The notes: generated from the sequence alone by a model not told the origin. A stretch of 64,000 bases of DNA from Cellulomonas sp. NS3 (GCF_024757985.1 NZ_CP103289.1:3658001-3722000), one strand, 5' to 3'. Positions 44,262 to 53,012 are shown, counted from the stretch's first letter. Program-made: numbers and translations.

Positions 44262-45328
44262 CGCAGCAGCGCCCGGCAGAAATCCTCGGAACCGAGGTCG
44301 AGGGCGGGAGCGGGCGCGGGCATGCCGCGGACCTGGCGCAGGTGATCGACGAGCGCCACGAGCGTGGACTCGGACCATGACACGACGTCCGGTCGCAGGG
44401 CCGCGTCCTCGCGCAGTGAGTGGGCACCAGCGGCGAGGACGCGGGTGCCCGCGCGCACCGCCTTGGCGAGAACGCCGCTGGGACCCTCGTTGTCGTGCGC
44501 GACGATCACGCAGTCGACCGCCGCTATTGCCGCGTCGAACTCGGTGTTGGACAGGTGCCGGTTCTCCACCCGGACGTCGACGCCGCGTGACCTGAGCTCG
44601 TCGACCACCTCGCGGGTGCCCTCGACCACCGCAGCATCGAGCCGGCCCCCGACGACGACGCCGACGCCCTGGAGCGCCGACCTCGCGAGCGCCGCGAGCA
44701 CCAGGTCGAGGTTCTTGCGGCCGCTCACCACGCCCAGGACCCCGAACCAGTAGCGGTCCGGTGACAGGTCCCACGCCGCCCGCAGGGCCTCGACGTCCGC
44801 GGCGCCGGCGCACAGAGCGACCGGGTCCGGCGCGCAGGGCGCGGCGTGCGGGCCCGTGTCGAGCGCGCTCACGAGCGCGACGACGTCGACCCGCGGAACC
44901 TGGGCGGCGCGGTGCAGGAGTCGGCGTTTGACGGCCCACGTCAGGGCGGACAGCCGCGCCGGCTGGCGACGCGCACGCATGACCAAGACGGCGAGTCCGC
45001 CGGATCCGCGCCAGGAGCCGACGAGTCCGACGCGCAGTGCGAAGCGGTCACCATCGGGGACGACGACGCGGTCGGCGTGCACCTCGCGGCTGATCCGTTC
45101 GACGTCCCGCACGGCGAGCTCGTGCTCGGCACGCACTGCCGTCGCCGCCGGGAGGTCGGACAAGTGCGCCTGCGCCTCCGGTGAGCCGAGCGCCGACTCT
45201 GCGATGACGACGACGACTCGTGCCCCGAGGCCCGCTGCGGCGTCCGCGAGCAGGCGCACGTACATGAGCCGGTGCCCACGGTGGTTCGGCTCGACGACGA
45301 GCACGGTGCGTGGCTCGTGAGATGGCAT
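44258..45328 (-). CDS. Glycosyltransferase, first gene of the six-gene EPS operon
   Basis: A 356-residue GT-B-type glycosyltransferase. The N-terminus starts TVLVVEPNHRGHRLMYVRLLADAA. The C-terminal half has FGVLGVVSGRKNLDLVLAALA, VVGGRLDAAVVEG, RVENRHLSNTEFDAAIAAVDCVIVAHDNEGPSGVLAKAVRAGTRVLA, which matches the donor-binding loop and helix of GT4-like enzymes. Donor and acceptor are unknown. I chose ATG at 45328 over an upstream in-frame start because the first strand (TVLVVEPN) follows directly. A TAGAAT promoter lies about 125 bp upstream. Confidence 0.86.
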   Translation of the reverse strand: MPSHEPRTVLVVEPNHRGHRLMYVRLLADAAAGLGARVVVVIAESALGSPEAQAHLSDLPAATAVRAEHELAVRDVERISREVHADRVVVPDGDRFALRVGLVGSWRGSGGLAVLVMRARRQPARLSALTWAVKRRLLHRAAQVPRVDVVALVSALDTGPHAAPCAPDPVALCAGAADVEALRAAWDLSPDRYWFGVLGVVSGRKNLDLVLAALARSALQGVGVVVGGRLDAAVVEGTREVVDELRSRGVDVRVENRHLSNTEFDAAIAAVDCVIVAHDNEGPSGVLAKAVRAGTRVLAAGAHSLREDAALRPDVVSWSESTLVALVDHLRQVRGMPAPAPALDLGSEDFCRALLR

Positions 45329-45452
45329 CAGTCGGCGCTCGCGGTCTCTTGTCGGATCCTGCACGCAGGGCCGGCCGCACCGCGACGAGGTCGACCGTCT
45401 TCGGCGCACCGCTCCACGCCGCTCGTGTGCAGGAGGTGCGATGTCTTCATGG

Positions 45453-45458
45453 ATTCTA
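45453..45458 (-). promoter_or_regulatory. -10 element of the six-gene EPS operon
   Basis: TAGAAT on the minus strand within the GATTCTAGCG 10-mer shared with the gmd promoter. Transcription would start near 45446, giving a leader of about 118 bases. Confidence 0.55.
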
Positions 45459-45572
45459 GCGTCATCGAGGTTCCGCGATATTCGGACAATCCGCCCGCGG
45501 CGCGCGCTCGCGGTCGATGCAGGCGGATATTTCGGGCCGCCGGACGCGGGGGACGCCCTCGCGGCGCGCTAT

Positions 45573-45578
45573 TAGGAT
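45573..45578 (+). promoter_or_regulatory. Possible -10 element of the lone acyltransferase gene
   Basis: TAGGAT about 100 bp upstream of the start at 45676. I find no convincing -35 at the expected distance. Confidence 0.3.
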
Positions 45579-45675
45579 CGTGACGCCCGGAGCGCCGGAT
45601 TCGCGCCCCGGTATTTCGAGAGGACACGCGCTCGGCCTCCGGCGGGCGCCCGGCCCGGGCAGGAGCGCTGATCCG

Positions 45676-46275
45676 ATGAGCGACTTGACGGTCTCGAGGA
45701 GACTCGCTGACTTCACGGGGCGCGGGTACGAGAAGGGCCGGGGCAGGCTCGTGCAGGCGGCTTGGATGCTGGTGTCCGGGACCGTCTTCACCCGTTGGTG
45801 GTGCCCGGCACGGGTGCGCGTGGTGATCCTGCGGGCGTTCGGTGCCGAGGTCGGCACCGGGGTACTCGTGCGGCACCGGGTTCGGGTCCACTGGCCGTGG
45901 AAGCTGTCGATAGGCAACGACACCTGGATCGGCGAAGGGTCGTGGATCCTCAACTTGGAGCCCGTGACGATCGGCTCGGACGTCTGCGTCTCGCAGTCGG
46001 TGCTGCTCTGCACCGGGAGCCACGACCGGAGGTCGCCGACGTTCGAGTTCGACAACGCTCCGATCTGGATCGACGACGGCGCCTGGCTCGCGGCGCGCTC
46101 GACCGTGCTGCGCGGGACACGGGTCGGGCGTGGCGCCGTGGTGGGGGCCGGGGCGCTCGTCACGCGCGACGTCCCCCCGTTCGCGACGGCGCTGGCGCCT
46201 CGCGCCGTCATCTCCGAGCCCGCGCCGCAGTCGACGCCCCAGCGCCCGGCACCGGGCACGGAAGCGGCGTGCTGA
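45676..46275 (+). CDS. WcaF-like hexapeptide-repeat acyltransferase
   Basis: A 199-residue acyltransferase of the colanic-acid WcaF/maltose O-acetyltransferase-like group. It has an N-terminal helical part, RVVILRAFGAEVGTGVLVRHRVRVHWPWKL, then hexapeptide repeats GNDTWIGEGSWILNLEPVTIGSDVCVSQSVLLCTGSHDRRS with the likely catalytic His in GSHD, followed by IDDGAWLAARSTVLRGTRVGRGAVVGAGALVTRDVPP. It probably acetylates a sugar of the polysaccharide. ATG at 45676 has AGGAG ten bases upstream. It is the only rightward gene between two leftward operons. Confidence 0.87.
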   Translation: MSDLTVSRRLADFTGRGYEKGRGRLVQAAWMLVSGTVFTRWWCPARVRVVILRAFGAEVGTGVLVRHRVRVHWPWKLSIGNDTWIGEGSWILNLEPVTIGSDVCVSQSVLLCTGSHDRRSPTFEFDNAPIWIDDGAWLAARSTVLRGTRVGRGAVVGAGALVTRDVPPFATALAPRAVISEPAPQSTPQRPAPGTEAAC

Positions 46276-46300
46276 CGGGCGTGCGTACCAGGATCAGCCG

Positions 46301-47437
46301 TCACGGGACCAGCCGTGCGAGGAGTGCTTCGTAGTCGCCGGCGCCGTACACCGACTCCCGCGGCACCGCCGCGACCGCTCGTCTCATGGCGCGCCAGTCG
46401 TCGATCGTCACCGTGCGCAAGAACTCGAGAAGCTCCGCCTCGAGCCGCTCGCCGAAGGTCCGCCCGCTGCCGTGCGCTTCTACCCAGGCACCGGTCTCCG
46501 TCGAGCGGACCGCGAGGACGGGAACTCCGGCGGCGGCGCTCTCGTACAGGCGGTTCGGGAGGCACCACCGGGAGTTGTGCTCGGGGTCACGGAAGTCGAT
46601 GGCCCACGCGAAGTCGGACTGTCCGTAGACCGACGGCAGGTCCTCCGGGCTCGTGTATGCCCCTATGTAGCTGACCCCCCGCGCTGCTTCGATCTCGCGG
46701 CGGAAGGTGTCGCCGTCCGTGAACGTCGGGAAGCCGTGCAGGTGAAACTCTGCGACCCCGTCGAGCTGCACGGCGAGATCCCGGACGATCCGCCACGACC
46801 GCTCACATGCGAAAGCCCCGTACCACCCGACCACCCAGGGTCCCGTCCCCGCGGGGTCGTCCGCCGGTGAGGGGAACCCCGGGTCGGGGTGGACCTTGTT
46901 CTCGAGGAGGAACACGTCGCTGTCGCGTCCCTGGACGGGACCGAAGTAGTGGCGCACGAAGCCTGGCGAGCTGGTCACGAGGAGGTCGGAGCGCCTCAGC
47001 ACGACGCGCTCGAGCGCGCGCAGCACGACGGCCCTCGCGGACCGACCCAGCATCGGGCGCTGCACGTCGGCGATCTCGACCGCCAGAGGCGCTCTAGACC
47101 CGGAGAGGCGTCGCGCGGCGAGCGCCAGGATCGCGCTGTCGGCATTGACCGCGTAGAACCGCTGCGTAGTGGCGATGAGCCTCCGGGCGTGCCAGATCGT
47201 CACCATGCCCCTTGCCATGGCCCAGAGCCGATGACCGTACCGGGCGTCGTGCGTGACACCGAGGTCGAGGTTGCGCACCGGCAGCGTGTGCGCTCGCCCA
47301 CCGCGGCTTCGGCGGAAGCTCAAGCACAGCACGTCGACACCTGCAGCCTGCAGCCCACGCAGCCGCCGGAGCACGCGAGCGTCGGTCGAGTCGTGCGCGA
47401 TGACGGTGACCTGGCGGCGCGCGGGTTCGCTCAGCAC
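46301..47437 (-). CDS. Glycosyltransferase, GT-B fold (family 4-like)
   Basis: A 378-residue glycosyltransferase. The N-terminal half has VTVIAHDSTDARVLRRLRGLQAAGVDVLCLSF and FYAVNADSAILALAARRL. The C-terminal half has WVVGWYGAFACERSWRIVRDLA, FHLHGFPTF, SYIGAYTSPEDLPSVYGQSDFAWAIDF and NRLYESAAAGVPVLAVRST. The last motif is the E-x-x donor-binding loop. It resembles enzymes that act after the initiating transferase. GTG at 47437 overlaps the stop of the upstream gene by seven bases; it is the last gene of the three-gene operon. Confidence 0.87.
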   Translation of the reverse strand: MLSEPARRQVTVIAHDSTDARVLRRLRGLQAAGVDVLCLSFRRSRGGRAHTLPVRNLDLGVTHDARYGHRLWAMARGMVTIWHARRLIATTQRFYAVNADSAILALAARRLSGSRAPLAVEIADVQRPMLGRSARAVVLRALERVVLRRSDLLVTSSPGFVRHYFGPVQGRDSDVFLLENKVHPDPGFPSPADDPAGTGPWVVGWYGAFACERSWRIVRDLAVQLDGVAEFHLHGFPTFTDGDTFRREIEAARGVSYIGAYTSPEDLPSVYGQSDFAWAIDFRDPEHNSRWCLPNRLYESAAAGVPVLAVRSTETGAWVEAHGSGRTFGERLEAELLEFLRTVTIDDWRAMRRAVAAVPRESVYGAGDYEALLARLVP

Positions 47438-48726
47438 CGGTCGCCGCTCCGCCTGCTGGCCGTGAGCTCACCGAGGCTCGCGGCGAATGCGCGGTATCGC
47501 TCGTACGCACGCGCGGCGCTGTAGGTCGATTCGAGCAGCTGCATCCCGGCGTTCACGAGTCGCGCACGCAGCTGAGGATCACCGATGACCTCGCGTGTGG
47601 CGCGCAGGAGCCCCGCGGGATCTCCGGCGGCGACGATGTGCGCGGCTCCGGAGTGCCGCAGCACCTCGGCAGTGATGCTGGTCGGCTCCACGGCGGCGAC
47701 GATCGGCCGCTGCGAGGCGACGTAGGAGGTCAACTTGCTCGGGAGCGACATCTCCACCATCCCGGGTCGCTCGTTGAGGACCAGCACGTCGGCCGCCGCG
47801 AGCGCGTACGGGTAGTTCGCCGCGTCGAGGGGGTCCACGAAGTGCAACGCGTCGATCCCCGATCCGAGGTCTTCCAGGCGCGCGCGCTGGTTGCCGTCAC
47901 CCACGATCATGAAGTCCACAGGATCCGCGCTCTGCGACGAGAGGCGCGCCGCCTCCACCACCGTCTCGAGCCCTTGCTTCATGCCGATGTTGCCTGTGTG
48001 GAGAGCGAGGGCGCGCGAGCGCGGCCACCCCAACGCCTCCCTCGCAGCGCCACGGGAGATGCGCTGCGGCTCGATGTGCGTGAAGTTGGGCAGATCGGCG
48101 ATGCGTTCGCGCCGGATCCCCTCGCCGACGAGGATCTCGGCGAACCGCGGGGCGATGACACCGACCCGGTCCGCCTGCCGGAGCAGCGCGTACTCCGCCG
48201 ACCCGACCGCCCGAGCCACGGTCCTGCCCGCTGCACCGGACTGCGTGGCGCCGTTGCCGGTCAGGTCCTGCACGAGCACGCCAACCGGCCGGCCGTGCCG
48301 CCCGATCACCGCGGCGGTCAGGCCGGAGAGCATAGGTGTCACGGCGATGATCACGTCCGACCGGTCGCGCGCGACGGCGGCCGCGGCGAGCGCACCGAAG
48401 CTGAGCTCCATCCGCGAACGACCAAGGAGATCCGGCGTCGAGGGGACGGCGTGGCGGTATCGGTGCACGCGGACGCCGTCGAGCTCCTCCTGCCACGAGA
48501 GCCCCCTCCGGTAACGGTCGTCCAGCACCGCCCACTGCGGGTAGTGGGGCACGCCCGTGATGACGTGGACGTCCGCTCCGGCGGCGTGGAGCGCGTTGGC
48601 CATCGCCGTGGTGTACGGCGCGTTGCCGGTCGTCTCGGGCGCGTAGTGCATCCCGACGATGCAGACACCGAGGCCCGAGACGTCAGCCCCGACAGGCGCA
48701 CCCTCCAGCGCGTGAGACGCGCTCAA
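47431..48726 (-). CDS. WcaI-like glycosyltransferase (family 4)
   Basis: A 431-residue glycosyltransferase. It has a VCIVGMHYAPETTGNAPYTTAMANAL opening, VHVITGVPHYPQW, VHRYRHAVP, then LVQDLTGNGATQSG, LHTGNIGMKQGLETVVEAA, FMIVGDGNQRARLE, DVLVLNERPGMVEMSLPSKLTSYVASQRPIVAA. This is the pattern of colanic-acid-type WcaI/GT4 enzymes. The start is a TTG at 48726 in the TTGA overlap with the stop of the upstream gene. It is preceded by GGAGGGGCATA, and there is no in-frame ATG or GTG before the conserved region. Confidence 0.9.
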   Translation of the reverse strand: MSASHALEGAPVGADVSGLGVCIVGMHYAPETTGNAPYTTAMANALHAAGADVHVITGVPHYPQWAVLDDRYRRGLSWQEELDGVRVHRYRHAVPSTPDLLGRSRMELSFGALAAAAVARDRSDVIIAVTPMLSGLTAAVIGRHGRPVGVLVQDLTGNGATQSGAAGRTVARAVGSAEYALLRQADRVGVIAPRFAEILVGEGIRRERIADLPNFTHIEPQRISRGAAREALGWPRSRALALHTGNIGMKQGLETVVEAARLSSQSADPVDFMIVGDGNQRARLEDLGSGIDALHFVDPLDAANYPYALAAADVLVLNERPGMVEMSLPSKLTSYVASQRPIVAAVEPTSITAEVLRHSGAAHIVAAGDPAGLLRATREVIGDPQLRARLVNAGMQLLESTYSAARAYERYRAFAASLGELTASRRSGDRC

Positions 48727-50243
48727 TATGCCCCTCCGGGCGTGATGATCTCTCGCACCGTCCGCGCCAGGATGAGGAGGTCCCCGAACAGGCTCCAGTT
48801 CTCGACGTAGTACACGTCCATCCGGATGCCGTCCTCGACCGAGAGGTCCGAGCGACCGGAGACCTGCCAGAGCCCGGTCAGCCCCGGCTTCACGAGCAGG
48901 CGCCGGGTGGCGCGCCGGTCGTACAGCGCGACCTCTGAGTCGATCTGGGGTCGGGGGCCGACGAGGCTCATCTCGCCGCGCAGCACGTTGATCAGCTGTG
49001 GCAGCTCGTCGAGCGAATACTTGCGCAGGACGCGCCCGACCGGCGTGACCCGCGGGTCGTTCTTGGGCTTGTAGAACATCCCGACGGACTCGACGCCCTC
49101 GAGCGCCAGCACCTCGGCGAGGCGCTCCTGCGCACCCGTCTCCATCGAGCGGAACTTGATCATCCGGAACGTACGGCCGTCGCGGCCGACGCGCTCCTGC
49201 GTGAAGAACACCGGACCGCTGCCGCTCGTCCTGACCAGCAGGGCCAGCACCGCGAGGACGGGCGAGAGCACCACGGTCAGGAGGAGCGCGCCGAGCCAGT
49301 CGAACGCCGTCTTCACGGCGTACTTGGGCCCGCTGAACCTCGGCTCGTCGACGTACATGAGGGGCAGCCCGCTGACGGGCTGCATGAGGACGCGCGGCCC
49401 CGCCACGTCGGTGAGCGAGAGGGTCAACGCGAGGTCGATCCCCTTGCCCTCGAGGTCCCACCCGAGCTGGCGCACGGTCTCGGACGTGATCGCGTCCGCG
49501 CCGGAGACGGCGACAGCGTCGGCGCCGACCCGCTCGGCGATCTCGGCGGCCTGCTCCATCGAGCCGAGCACCGGGACGCCTAGCACCGTCTCGCTGTAGC
49601 CGACCTCGCCGCTCGCGACGCACACGCCGACGACGCCGTAGCCGGCGCGGGGGTTGCGGTGCAGCGTCTCGATGAGGTGGGCGACCGTCGGGCGGTGCCC
49701 GATGATGAGGACGCCGGCCTGGTACTCCCCTGCGTCTCGCCGCCGGTGCAACCACTGGCGCCAGGCGAAGCGGCTCGACAGCAGCAACGCGAGGCCGAGC
49801 GGCGCGGCGATCGCCAGGTAGCCGCGCCCGATTTCCATCCGGAGCAGGTACGCGATGACGGCGACTGCGGCAAAGAGGCGCCACGTCACACCGAACACGC
49901 GCGAGTACTCGTCGGGCCCCGTCCCGACCACACGCCGGTCCCGCGTGCGGCCCGTGACGAGCACCCCGAGCCAGGCAGCGAGGAGCACGAGCGAGACCGT
50001 CAGATAGCTGGGCGAGAACTCCCCTGACACTGTCGTGACACCGGTCGCCGAGAAGCGCACGACGTAGGCGACCGCGACAGCGGTCAGCACGGCGAGAGCG
50101 TCAGTGAGGAGCAGGCGCCGGGCGTAGGCCCCGGACCAGCCGGGGGAAGCCAGTTGGGCGCCGAGGCTGCGACGCTCTACCTCGGGCGCGCCTCGCTGCG
50201 CTGGGAGCTGGAATTCTCCAACCCTCGGCGTGCGTACCGTCAT
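48723..50243 (-). CDS. Undecaprenyl-phosphate sugar phosphotransferase (WbaP/CpsE-like)
   Basis: A 506-residue polyprenyl glycosylphosphotransferase that would initiate repeat-unit synthesis by moving a sugar-1-phosphate to undecaprenyl phosphate. Four N-terminal helices (about 40-170) and a Rossmann-like CoA-binding domain ([18 protein letters not shown]) precede a further helix and the catalytic region: [49 protein letters not shown] and [16 protein letters not shown] at 50243 follows GGGGGGCTTGTCG. It is divergent from the chain-length/kinase gene. The sugar is likely galactose or glucose but not decided. Confidence 0.94.
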   Translation of the reverse strand: MTVRTPRVGEFQLPAQRGAPEVERRSLGAQLASPGWSGAYARRLLLTDALAVLTAVAVAYVVRFSATGVTTVSGEFSPSYLTVSLVLLAAWLGVLVTGRTRDRRVVGTGPDEYSRVFGVTWRLFAAVAVIAYLLRMEIGRGYLAIAAPLGLALLLSSRFAWRQWLHRRRDAGEYQAGVLIIGHRPTVAHLIETLHRNPRAGYGVVGVCVASGEVGYSETVLGVPVLGSMEQAAEIAERVGADAVAVSGADAITSETVRQLGWDLEGKGIDLALTLSLTDVAGPRVLMQPVSGLPLMYVDEPRFSGPKYAVKTAFDWLGALLLTVVLSPVLAVLALLVRTSGSGPVFFTQERVGRDGRTFRMIKFRSMETGAQERLAEVLALEGVESVGMFYKPKNDPRVTPVGRVLRKYSLDELPQLINVLRGEMSLVGPRPQIDSEVALYDRRATRRLLVKPGLTGLWQVSGRSDLSVEDGIRMDVYYVENWSLFGDLLILARTVREIITPGGAY

Positions 50244-50471
50244 CGACAAGCCCCCCGACCGTCTTCGTCGCATCGTGAATACGTGCGCGCTGGCGTTCGT
50301 CCAGGGTAACCAGGAGCGGACGGAACATTTCCGTGCAATTCGGACGGCGAACGGGTGAAAGTTTGCGCTGGGCTCGCGCGCGCGGCCCCGGATGCCCTAG
50401 ACGGCGTGGTGCGTGCGAGAATTTGCGGGTTGCGGCGCAGGGCCGCGCCGCGGGGGAGCAGGAGCAAATCG

Positions 50472-52034
50472 GTGGAGCTGCAGGACTACCTGACCATTCT
50501 GCGCAAGCGATGGGTGTCGATCGTCATTCTCGCTGCGCTGGCGGTCGCTGGTGCGGTCGCGGCCTCGCTGCTCGCGACGCCGATGTACCGGGCCACGACG
50601 CAGGTGTTCGTGTCCGTGCAGGGCGGTGGCTCCTCGACGAGCGAGCTGCTTCAAGGCTCAAGCTTCACTCGGCAACAGGTCACCTCGTACACGCTGCTCG
50701 CGACCAGCCCGCTCGTGCTCGGCCCGGTCATCGACGACATGGGCATCGACGCGCGGGCCGAGGAGCTCGCCAAGCGCGTGACCGCCGACTCCCCCTTGAA
50801 CACCTCGCTCATCAACATCTCGGCGACGGACGAGAACCCGGCGATCGCCGCGGCGCTTGCGGACGCGATCGCAGACGAGTTCACCGACGTGATCTCCGAC
50901 ATCGAGACGCCGGCGGCCGGCGGCCCGTCGGCCGTCAAGATCTCGGTGGTGCGCGACGCGTCCGCCCCGACGGCCCCTGCCTCCCCGAACACCAAGCTCA
51001 ACCTCGCTCTCGGCCTCCTCGTCGGCCTCGCGCTCGGCGTCGGCATCGCGATCCTCCGCGAGGTGCTCGACACCCGCGTGCGCGGCGAGGCGGACGTCGC
51101 CAAGGTCACCTCGACCTCGGTCATCGGCACCATCGGCTACGACGAGGACGCGCCGCAGCACCCGCTGATCGTGCAGAGCAGCCCGCACAGCCACCGTGCC
51201 GAGGCGTTCCGCCGGCTGCGCACCAACCTGCAGTTCCTCGACATCGCCGACCGCCCACAGTCGATCGTCGTCACCTCATCGCTGCCCGGCGAGGGCAAGT
51301 CGACCACGACGATCAACACTGCGATCAGCCTCGCGGACGCCGGCTCCCGCGTGGCCCTGATCGATGCCGACCTGCGTCGTCCGTCCGTCGCGCGCTACAT
51401 GGGCCTCGAGGGCGGCGTCGGCCTGACCACGGTCCTCATCGGCAAGGCGGCCGTCGAGGACGTCATCCAGCCGTGGGGCAACGGGTACCTGCACGTCCTG
51501 CCGTCGGGCCAGATCCCGCCGAACCCGTCCGAGCTGCTCGGCTCGCAGGCCATGGCCAACCTGCTCGACAATCTGACGAAGACCTACGACATCGTGCTCG
51601 TCGACACCGCCCCCTTGCTCCCGGTCACCGACGCCGCCATCCTGTCCAAGCTCACGGGTGGCGCTGTGCTGGTGGTCGGCGCCAACAAGCTGAACCGCAA
51701 CCAGCTCGCGGAGTCGATCGGCGCGCTCGAGACGGTCGGCGCCCGGATACTCGGCGTCGTCGTGAACCAGCAGGTCCGCAAGCAGGGCGACGCCTACACC
51801 TACTACGACTACGCGTCCCACACGTCGACGGGCGAGCCCGTCACGGCGCCGGCAGGCCGCCGTGGCAGCCGCGCGCTGCGTCGGACCGCAAAGGAGCCAC
51901 TGCCGACGCGGCCCGCCGCGAGCCGTCAGCCGATCAGCCAGTCGCAGCAGCGCGGCGAGGGCATCGCGGGCCTGTGGCCGGGCGAGCCGCTGAGCCAGTC
52001 ACAGCCGCAGGGTGAGCAGCGTACGCCGCGCTGA
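50472..52034 (+). CDS. Fused Wzz-type chain-length regulator and BY-tyrosine kinase
   Basis: A 520-residue tyrosine autokinase for polysaccharide assembly. A Wzz domain with helices at 16-37 and 176-196 flanks an extracellular loop. The kinase domain has Walker A PGEGKSTT (272-279, Lys276), Walker A' VALIDAD (294-300) and Walker B VLVDTA (375-380). A tyrosine cluster at 442, 444, 445 and 447 (DAYTYYDY) is the probable autophosphorylation site, followed by a 70-residue Arg/Gln/Pro-rich tail. The start is GTG at 50472 with GGAG eight bases upstream. A strong terminator follows. A tyrosine phosphatase lies at 55020-55643. Confidence 0.94.
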   Translation: MELQDYLTILRKRWVSIVILAALAVAGAVAASLLATPMYRATTQVFVSVQGGGSSTSELLQGSSFTRQQVTSYTLLATSPLVLGPVIDDMGIDARAEELAKRVTADSPLNTSLINISATDENPAIAAALADAIADEFTDVISDIETPAAGGPSAVKISVVRDASAPTAPASPNTKLNLALGLLVGLALGVGIAILREVLDTRVRGEADVAKVTSTSVIGTIGYDEDAPQHPLIVQSSPHSHRAEAFRRLRTNLQFLDIADRPQSIVVTSSLPGEGKSTTTINTAISLADAGSRVALIDADLRRPSVARYMGLEGGVGLTTVLIGKAAVEDVIQPWGNGYLHVLPSGQIPPNPSELLGSQAMANLLDNLTKTYDIVLVDTAPLLPVTDAAILSKLTGGAVLVVGANKLNRNQLAESIGALETVGARILGVVVNQQVRKQGDAYTYYDYASHTSTGEPVTAPAGRRGSRALRRTAKEPLPTRPAASRQPISQSQQRGEGIAGLWPGEPLSQSQPQGEQRTPR

Positions 52035-52049
52035 CCTGCCACGGAGCAC

Positions 52050-52088
52050 GGACGAAGGGCCCTCGCCGTCGGCGGGGGCCCTTCGTCC
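52050..52088 (+). terminator. Terminator of the Wzz/BY-kinase gene
   Basis: GGACGAAGGGCCC and GGGCCCTTCGTCC form a perfect 13-bp stem, 16 bp past the stop codon, with an inner CGCC/GGCG extension. Confidence 0.8.
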
Positions 52089-52374
52089 GTCCCGGGTGGC
52101 GGGGGCCGTCACGGCCGGCGGTGGACCGCAGCCCGTGTGCAGACGCAGAGACTGCGAGTCGCCTTGCCAGCGACCCTGCCGCAGACGTCGCGGCGGACCG
52201 ACAGGGCGGAGCAGGTCGGTCGTCGCGACGAGAAAGCAGGCGGCGGCTCGGACGGCAGCCTGGCGGCCCGGAGGCGCGCGTCGGACCATTCGTCGGCTCC
52301 GCCGACCCGGTCAGCGTCGGCGGAGCGCGACGGCACGGCGGGCGCCCCACGCCGGATCCGCCGCAGGGCGACGA

Positions 52375-52406
52375 AGAAGGGCCCCCGCCGCAGCGGGGGC
52401 CCTTCT
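52375..52406 (-). terminator. Terminator of the LPTTG-protein gene
   Basis: AGAAGGGCCCCCGC and GCGGGGGCCCTTCT form a perfect 14-bp stem with a 4-base loop, 28 bp beyond the stop codon on the minus strand. Confidence 0.8.
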
Positions 52407-52433
52407 CGGCACTACGTGGGAGGACTACCGCAC

Positions 52434-52958
52434 TCAGGCGGCGGTGACCCCGCGGCGACGCTTGGCGACGACGACCGCGCCCGCACCGGCGAGCACGAGC
52501 GCACCGGCACCGAGGCCGAGCGGCAGCGCGTCCGAACCGGTCGTCGGGAGCGCGCCGCGCGCTGCACCGGCAGCAGCACCGGCGACCGTGAGCGACTGCG
52601 TGCTGAGGACGGCACCCGAGGCGGCGTCGGCAGCGACGAGCGTGTACGCGCCCGCCTGCGCGAGCGTCACCGTGAAGACGGCCGTGCCCGAGGCGTTGGT
52701 CGTCTTCGTGAGCGACTTGGTGCCCGCGATGGTGATCGCGGAGTCGGGCAGCGACGCCGGGTTCGACGTGACCGTGAGGGTGACCGGCGCGTTGGCCGGG
52801 CCCTGCACGGTGACGGCGAAGCTCTCGCCGGCGGCCGGCGTCGAGTCGGACACCGTGCCCTTGTTGGTGTAGTCCTGCGCGCCGTAGCCGAACGCGGCGG
52901 ACGGAGCGAGGACGAGGGCGGCGGCTGCCGCGACGATCAGGACCTTACGGCGAATCAT
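52434..52958 (-). CDS. Small sortase-anchored (LPTTG) surface protein
   Basis: A 174-residue wall protein. It has a signal peptide (MIRRKVLIVAAAAALVLAPSAAFG), a Thr/Ser/Ala-rich immunoglobulin-like domain (about 30-130, TPAAGESFAVTVQGPANAPVT) and a C-terminal sorting signal LPTTG followed by a helix and KRRRGVTAA. The start at 52958 follows GGGGGGGACTCACAC. It lies next to the second DUF4012 gene and the polysaccharide locus. A U-tract hairpin and a possible promoter separate it from that gene. It may be a structural surface protein. Confidence 0.85.
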   Translation of the reverse strand: MIRRKVLIVAAAAALVLAPSAAFGYGAQDYTNKGTVSDSTPAAGESFAVTVQGPANAPVTLTVTSNPASLPDSAITIAGTKSLTKTTNASGTAVFTVTLAQAGAYTLVAADAASGAVLSTQSLTVAGAAAGAARGALPTTGSDALPLGLGAGALVLAGAGAVVVAKRRRGVTAA

Positions 52959-52983
52959 GTGTGAGTCCCCCCCACGGGTAGGC

Positions 52984-53012
52984 AAAAAAGGCTGTCGCAC
53001 AACAGTGCTGAC
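52984..53012 (-). terminator. U-tract hairpin between the DUF4012 gene and the LPTTG-protein gene
   Basis: On the minus strand GTCAGCAC-TGTT-GTGCGAC is followed four bases later by TTTTTT. This is the only intrinsic-terminator-like U run I noticed in the window. It could end the DUF4012 transcript or attenuate the LPTTG gene from the promoter-like TTCCGC/TACCGT pair just upstream. Confidence 0.5.

Larger units (their letters stand above)
45329..45675. other. Divergent promoter region of the EPS locus
   Basis: A 347-bp gene-free stretch, locally richer in A and T than its surroundings. It holds a leftward TAGAAT -10 (45453-45458), a rightward TAGGAT (45573-45578) and, at 45473-45487, CCGCGATATTCGGAC, which matches 12 of 15 bases upstream of the Wzz/BY-kinase gene (50331-50345). 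It probably contains the main regulation points of two transcripts. Confidence 0.6.
52035..52433. other. Gene-free spacer between convergent genes with two terminators
   Basis: About 400 bp with no convincing gene. It carries a terminator for the kinase gene (52050-52088) at one end and one for the LPTTG-protein gene (52375-52406) at the other. The middle (52089-52374) shows nothing I can identify. Confidence 0.55.

Noticed and set aside
42957-44939. A 660-residue version of the flippase
   Set aside because: The first 225 residues are Arg/Gly-rich shadow of the overlapping glycosyltransferase gene; the flippase starts at 44261 in an ATGA overlap.
52089-52374. Small genes in the spacer after the kinase gene
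   Set aside because: All short open frames lack ribosome binding sites and give Arg/Pro-rich translations; the region lies between two terminators.
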